Assembly (NCBI GenBank): GCA_022842595.1
Contig: JALHPF010000044.1
Location: 1-35,699 of the forward strand
Length of the DNA: 35,699 nucleotides
From: Rubrivivax sp.
Lineage (GTDB): Bacteria > Pseudomonadota > Gammaproteobacteria > Burkholderiales > Burkholderiaceae_C
Direction: 5' to 3'
The notes beneath the pieces are model-generated. The model worked only from the letters and a program-made list of their open reading frames with translations, was not told the origin of the DNA and did no database searches. Below are positions 32,480 to 35,699 of the stretch, in pieces (within the stretch, counting starts at the first letter, position 1; each line of letters starts with the position of its first letter). Made by a program: the position numbers and the translations under genes.

Positions 32480-33412
32480 TCAGAAGCCAGTCCCGCCATC
32501 CGAGTACAGCAACAGGGCGCGCCAGGCGGTGGTGTGTGCCGGCGTGGGCACGCCCAACTGCTGCCCGAGCGCATGAACCCGGCCCGACAGCCACTGCAGT
32601 TCCAGCGGCTTGCCACGCGCCAGGTCTTCCGACATCGACGAGCGGAAGCCCGCTGGCATGCCCGCCAGCTTCGCCATCACTTCGTCGACCAGGCCGGCGC
32701 GCTGGGGCACGCCGGCGGCCTCGGCCACCGCCACCGCTTCGTCCACCAGCTGGCGCTGCAGCGCGCGGGTCTCGGGGTGGCCGAGGATGGCGCCCATCGG
32801 CGCACGCAGCAGCGAGGTGGTGGCCGAGAGCGAGCTCAGCGCGATGAACTTCTCCCACAACGCCAAGCGGATATCGTCCGTCGGCTTGGCCTGCAGCGCC
32901 GTCGCACGGCCACAGGCGGCGAAGAAGACCGCCATCACCGGGTCGCCGCCGGCGGCGTCGGCGACGATGACGTGCAGGCCGCCCGGGCTGCGGATCACGC
33001 CCGGCCGGTCGATCACGGCCGAGACGTAGATGACGCCACCGCGCACCGCCGTCGTGCCGACATGGACCTGGATCAGATCAACGCTGTCGATGCCGTTCTG
33101 CAGCGTCAGGATGCGGGTCTGGGGGCCGAGCACCGGGCCGAGCGCGCGCGCCGCGGCCTCGGTGTCGCCGAGCTTGACGGCGAAGACGACGAGATCGGCC
33201 GGGCCGCTGCGGGCCAGCTCGGCCGCATCGGCGCTCGCCTGCACCTGGGGCAGGTGCAGCGGGTGCTGCGGGTGCTCCAGGCGCAGGCCCTCGCTACGCA
33301 GGGCCTGCAGGTGGGCGCCGCGGGCGATGAAGGCCACGTCTTCGCCGGCCGCCTGCAGCCGCGCGCCCACGTAGGCGCCGACGCCACCGCTGCCCATGAT
33401 CACGATCCGCAT
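32480..33412 (-). CDS. PanE/ApbA-family 2-dehydropantoate 2-reductase
   Basis: The 310-residue NADPH-dependent reductase has an N-terminal nucleotide fold with IVIMGSGGVGAYVG and LTLQNGID, and a C-terminal helical domain with LWEKFIALSSLSATTSL (catalytic Lys), SSMSEDLARGKPLELQW (Ser and Glu of the active site) and LGVPTPAHTTAW. Comparing with E. coli PanE from memory, the Asn, Lys, Ser and Glu are all kept, so an active ketoacid reductase is likely. No other pantothenate gene is near, and this family has many paralogues acting on other substrates, so panE is not assigned. The ATG at 33412 has GGAG 7 bases before it. Confidence 0.82.
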   Translation of the reverse strand: MRIVIMGSGGVGAYVGARLQAAGEDVAFIARGAHLQALRSEGLRLEHPQHPLHLPQVQASADAAELARSGPADLVVFAVKLGDTEAAARALGPVLGPQTRILTLQNGIDSVDLIQVHVGTTAVRGGVIYVSAVIDRPGVIRSPGGLHVIVADAAGGDPVMAVFFAACGRATALQAKPTDDIRLALWEKFIALSSLSATTSLLRAPMGAILGHPETRALQRQLVDEAVAVAEAAGVPQRAGLVDEVMAKLAGMPAGFRSSMSEDLARGKPLELQWLSGRVHALGQQLGVPTPAHTTAWRALLLYSDGGTGF

Positions 33413-33733
33413 TGCTTGTCTCCATTGCACAGTGCAGCCCGCCGCGAGCCGCCCCACCGGGCCAGTGGCGACTATGTCAGGGAGTCATGCGCGTGCCGGA
33501 GAGGCGGTCGCCAGCTGCCCACAGGTCGCCAGCCCAGGAATGTCTGCTCCTGGCCGGGACGAGCCAGAGCGGAGTCAAGTTGGCCGCCGCAAACCAGTCG
33601 TCCGGGGCGGGCCGGCAAGGGAATTTCAAAGCGAAGCACCAAGGTGCCGGTTGTGGCCGGCTGCGTGAGTTCTAAGCCCTGAAAGCTGACCTTGCTCTGC
33701 GCCGATATGTGCTGGGACTTCGAGCGCACCACA
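33413..33733. other. 320-bp gap between the membrane ligase and the PanE-like gene
   Basis: No recognisable gene. A minus-strand frame of 86 codons (33472-33732, GTG start) begins one base past the stop of the O-ligase-like gene and could be a small unknown protein, but its composition is not convincing and no ribosome-binding site was seen. No clear terminator or promoter was found. Confidence 0.4.
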
Positions 33734-35698
33734 CTAGGGCCTGGACACCACCGGGGCCGTTCCGGCTTGGCGGGTCTGCCGCACCGGCGGCGTGCCGCCA
33801 GCCGGTCCGACCCGGCGCGCCTTGCGGGCCGCCAGCCAGACCAGGACCAGCAGCAGGAAGAGGAATCGCGGTTCGTCGATCAGCGTATTGAGCGTTCCCA
33901 CCACGAGGAAGGCGATGGCCGCCCAGAGCGCGGCCGGCGCAGCAGCGCCACGGCGCCAGGCCAGCCGCAGCCCCCGGCCCAGGCCCAGGGCCAGCACCGC
34001 CCCCCACGCCAGGAAGCCCAGCGCCCCCTGCTCGAGCCACACCGACAGCGGCAGGCTGTGCACGTGCCAGGGGGGGTCGACATCGGTCGCGAAGAACCAG
34101 CGGTCCAGCCCGGCGCCGAAGTCGCCGTTCGCCAGCCACTCGCGGCCCTGGTCGTCACGCAGGCTCAGGCGGGCGACATCGACGGTGTCCTCCCCGGCGG
34201 GCGTGGCGATCGACAGCTTGACGGTCGGCCCGCCCGGGCGGGCGCCGGGCCGCAACGGCGGCGGGTCCAGCACGGCCTGCGCGCTGCGCCAGTCACCCGT
34301 GGCCTCGGGTGGCGGCGCCAGGCTCGCCTGCGAGCAGCCCACCGACGTCAGCATCGACTTGTGGCACAGGCTCACGCCCAGTTCCGGCTGGGGCTCGGGC
34401 TGCGCCGACCGCAGCACGGCCGTCAGCCGCAGCGGGCCGGTGGGGGCGCCGGGCAGCACCTGTTCGATGTAGATCGTGGCACCCGGCGCCAGCCGCAGGA
34501 AGCGCGTTTCGGCCACGCCCGCCGCGCCGCCTTCACGCCCCAGCGCATACGCTGCCGCGAGCACCGGCTCCTGGCTGCGCCAGTAGTGCAGCCAGGGGAA
34601 CCGGCCCAGGCCGTCGCCGAAGAGGATGGCCTGGGCGCTGCGCTCGGTGCGCAGCTGCAGCGCGTCGTCCCAGTGGGCCTGGCGCACGGCCAGGTCATGG
34701 GCGCTGCGCTCCAGGCGTTCGCGCGCGTAGCCACCGCCGGCCGGCAGGGCCAGCAGCGCCACCGCCCCCAGCAGCACCAGCCCGGTGAGCGTGACCGCGG
34801 CCAGGAGCCGCTGCGCGGGCCCGGCGCGCAGCGCGACGAGCATCAGGCTGCCCAGCGCCATCACCGCATAGGCGGCATAGCCGCCGCGCGAGTAGGTCAC
34901 CAGCACGGCATAGCCGGCCGCGGCCAGCAAGGCCAGCGCCAGCGCGCGCTCGGCCAGGTGGCGCGCCGCCAGCACCCGGTCGACGGCGAACGCCGAGGCC
35001 ACCGCCAGGTAGCACTCGATGTAGGCGCCGCCCTTGTTCATGACCGAGAACGGCCCGGTGACCCGGTAGTCGGCGCTGAAGTCGAGCAGCCCGACATGGG
35101 TGACGCGCTCCCACAGCACCCAGGCCACCGTTCCCGCCAGGCCGGCCAGCATGCCGGCGCTGAAGCTCCGTTCGCGCGCCTGGCCCGCCGACGGCAGCCG
35201 GCGCCAGAGCAGCACGAACAAGCCGGCCCAGGCCGCCCCCTTGGCGATGCGCAGGCCGTTGAAGGCGCTGGTGTAGCTGGCCAGGCTGTTGTCGTCCCAG
35301 CCCGGCCACGGCCACAGCGGCAGCAGTGCGCTGACCAGCAGGCACACGCCGAACACCGCAAAGGCCCAGGCCAGCGCCGGCGCGCCCGTCGGACTCGAAG
35401 CCCGCGGCGGCGTGCGCACCGCGGCGACGCCCAGGCACATGGCGAGCAGCAGGTCGAACTCGGTCCAGAAGAAGCGCCCGCTCCACGGCGCCAGGTCGAT
35501 CAGCGGCAGCGCCGCAGGCACGATGAACAGCGCCCAGCGCGGCTGCCACCACACCGCCGCGGCACAGGCCAGCAGCAGCGCGACCAGCGGCGCGCCGAAC
35601 ACCGGGAAGCTGGCGGCCCAGGCCAGCGCGGCCAGCGGCGCAACCAGCAACCACCAGGGCCGCTGCGCGGGCACCGCGGCAGCCCGCGGCGCAGCCAC
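33734..35698 (-). CDS. Wzy/O-antigen-ligase-like membrane protein with inserted domain
   Basis: The 654-residue frame begins with a GTG one base from the window edge, so the true start may lie outside and the gene may be partial. It has roughly ten or more hydrophobic helices before residue 340, typical of the Wzy/WaaL polymerase-ligase fold, with VTYSRGGY near 270 and LFGDGLGRFPW near 358. The catalytic loop motif HVHSLPLSVWLEQGALG is near 545. Between these, about 180 residues form an extra extracytoplasmic domain; its end reads like a jelly-roll module (VDVARLSLRDD then NGDFGAGLDRWFF). Two more helices close the protein. Such ligases join sugar polymers or glycans, and this one may belong to the exosortase-linked set 7 kb away. 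Confidence 0.75.
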   Translation of the reverse strand: MAAPRAAAVPAQRPWWLLVAPLAALAWAASFPVFGAPLVALLLACAAAVWWQPRWALFIVPAALPLIDLAPWSGRFFWTEFDLLLAMCLGVAAVRTPPRASSPTGAPALAWAFAVFGVCLLVSALLPLWPWPGWDDNSLASYTSAFNGLRIAKGAAWAGLFVLLWRRLPSAGQARERSFSAGMLAGLAGTVAWVLWERVTHVGLLDFSADYRVTGPFSVMNKGGAYIECYLAVASAFAVDRVLAARHLAERALALALLAAAGYAVLVTYSRGGYAAYAVMALGSLMLVALRAGPAQRLLAAVTLTGLVLLGAVALLALPAGGGYARERLERSAHDLAVRQAHWDDALQLRTERSAQAILFGDGLGRFPWLHYWRSQEPVLAAAYALGREGGAAGVAETRFLRLAPGATIYIEQVLPGAPTGPLRLTAVLRSAQPEPQPELGVSLCHKSMLTSVGCSQASLAPPPEATGDWRSAQAVLDPPPLRPGARPGGPTVKLSIATPAGEDTVDVARLSLRDDQGREWLANGDFGAGLDRWFFATDVDPPWHVHSLPLSVWLEQGALGFLAWGAVLALGLGRGLRLAWRRGAAAPAALWAAIAFLVVGTLNTLIDEPRFLFLLLVLVWLAARKARRVGPAGGTPPVRQTRQAGTAPVVSRP

Positions 35699-35699
35699 C

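Overview
The window is a very GC-rich stretch of a betaproteobacterial chromosome, most likely order Burkholderiales and near the Rubrivivax/Leptothrix/Ideonella group. The lineage call rests on gene neighbourhoods (prmA with a zinc-ribbon DUF3426 protein and a PfkB kinase; def-fmt facing lysM-dprA-smg; yajC-secD-secF; DUF1631) and on the presence of both a PEP-CTERM protein and exosortase A-type accessory genes. It is inferred from protein character, not from a search. No rRNA, tRNA, CRISPR array or intact insertion sequence was seen.

Layout. Bases 1-336 hold no convincing gene but contain a nested inverted repeat in front of prmA. Bases 337-3312 (+) carry prmA, a membrane zinc-ribbon protein and a sugar/nucleoside kinase. 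From 3403 to 10455 three central-carbon genes (fba, pyk, pgk) lie on the minus strand. Between them are a plus-strand HTH/HATPase/STAS-like switch protein, a PEP-CTERM secreted protein, and a plus-strand cyclase-FHA fusion whose nucleotide-selecting residues are altered. Bases 10523-13003 (-) hold azlCD, a GSG-repeat DUF2807 surface protein and a small lipoprotein. Bases 13114-17632 are the housekeeping block: fmt and def (-), then LysM, dprA and smg (+).

Bases 17742-23595 (-) encode yajC-secD-secF followed closely by a large DUF1631 protein. Bases 23867-27168 hold an exosortase A-associated set: a PLP decarboxylase and an AMP-forming acyl ligase (-), with a divergent acyl carrier protein (+). 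The ligase could load the carrier protein, with the decarboxylase supplying an amine; that is inference. Bases 27169-28008 are a gene-poor stretch with a 7-bp tandem repeat. A winged-helix/STAND-ATPase regulator (-) then faces a translationally coupled GNAT acetyltransferase and patatin-like lipase (+). A PanE-like reductase and a Wzy/O-ligase-like membrane protein (-) end the window. The membrane protein carries a large extra extracytoplasmic domain inside its catalytic loop and may run past the right edge.

Intergenic signals include two good intrinsic terminators on the minus strand (after fmt, and after the PEP-CTERM gene inside the end of its convergent neighbour). One dispersed repeat family sits at two separate convergent gene junctions. 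The features most worth following up are the cyclase-FHA fusion, the ACP/ligase/decarboxylase set, the STAND regulator with its GNAT-patatin operon, and the domain-inserted O-ligase.
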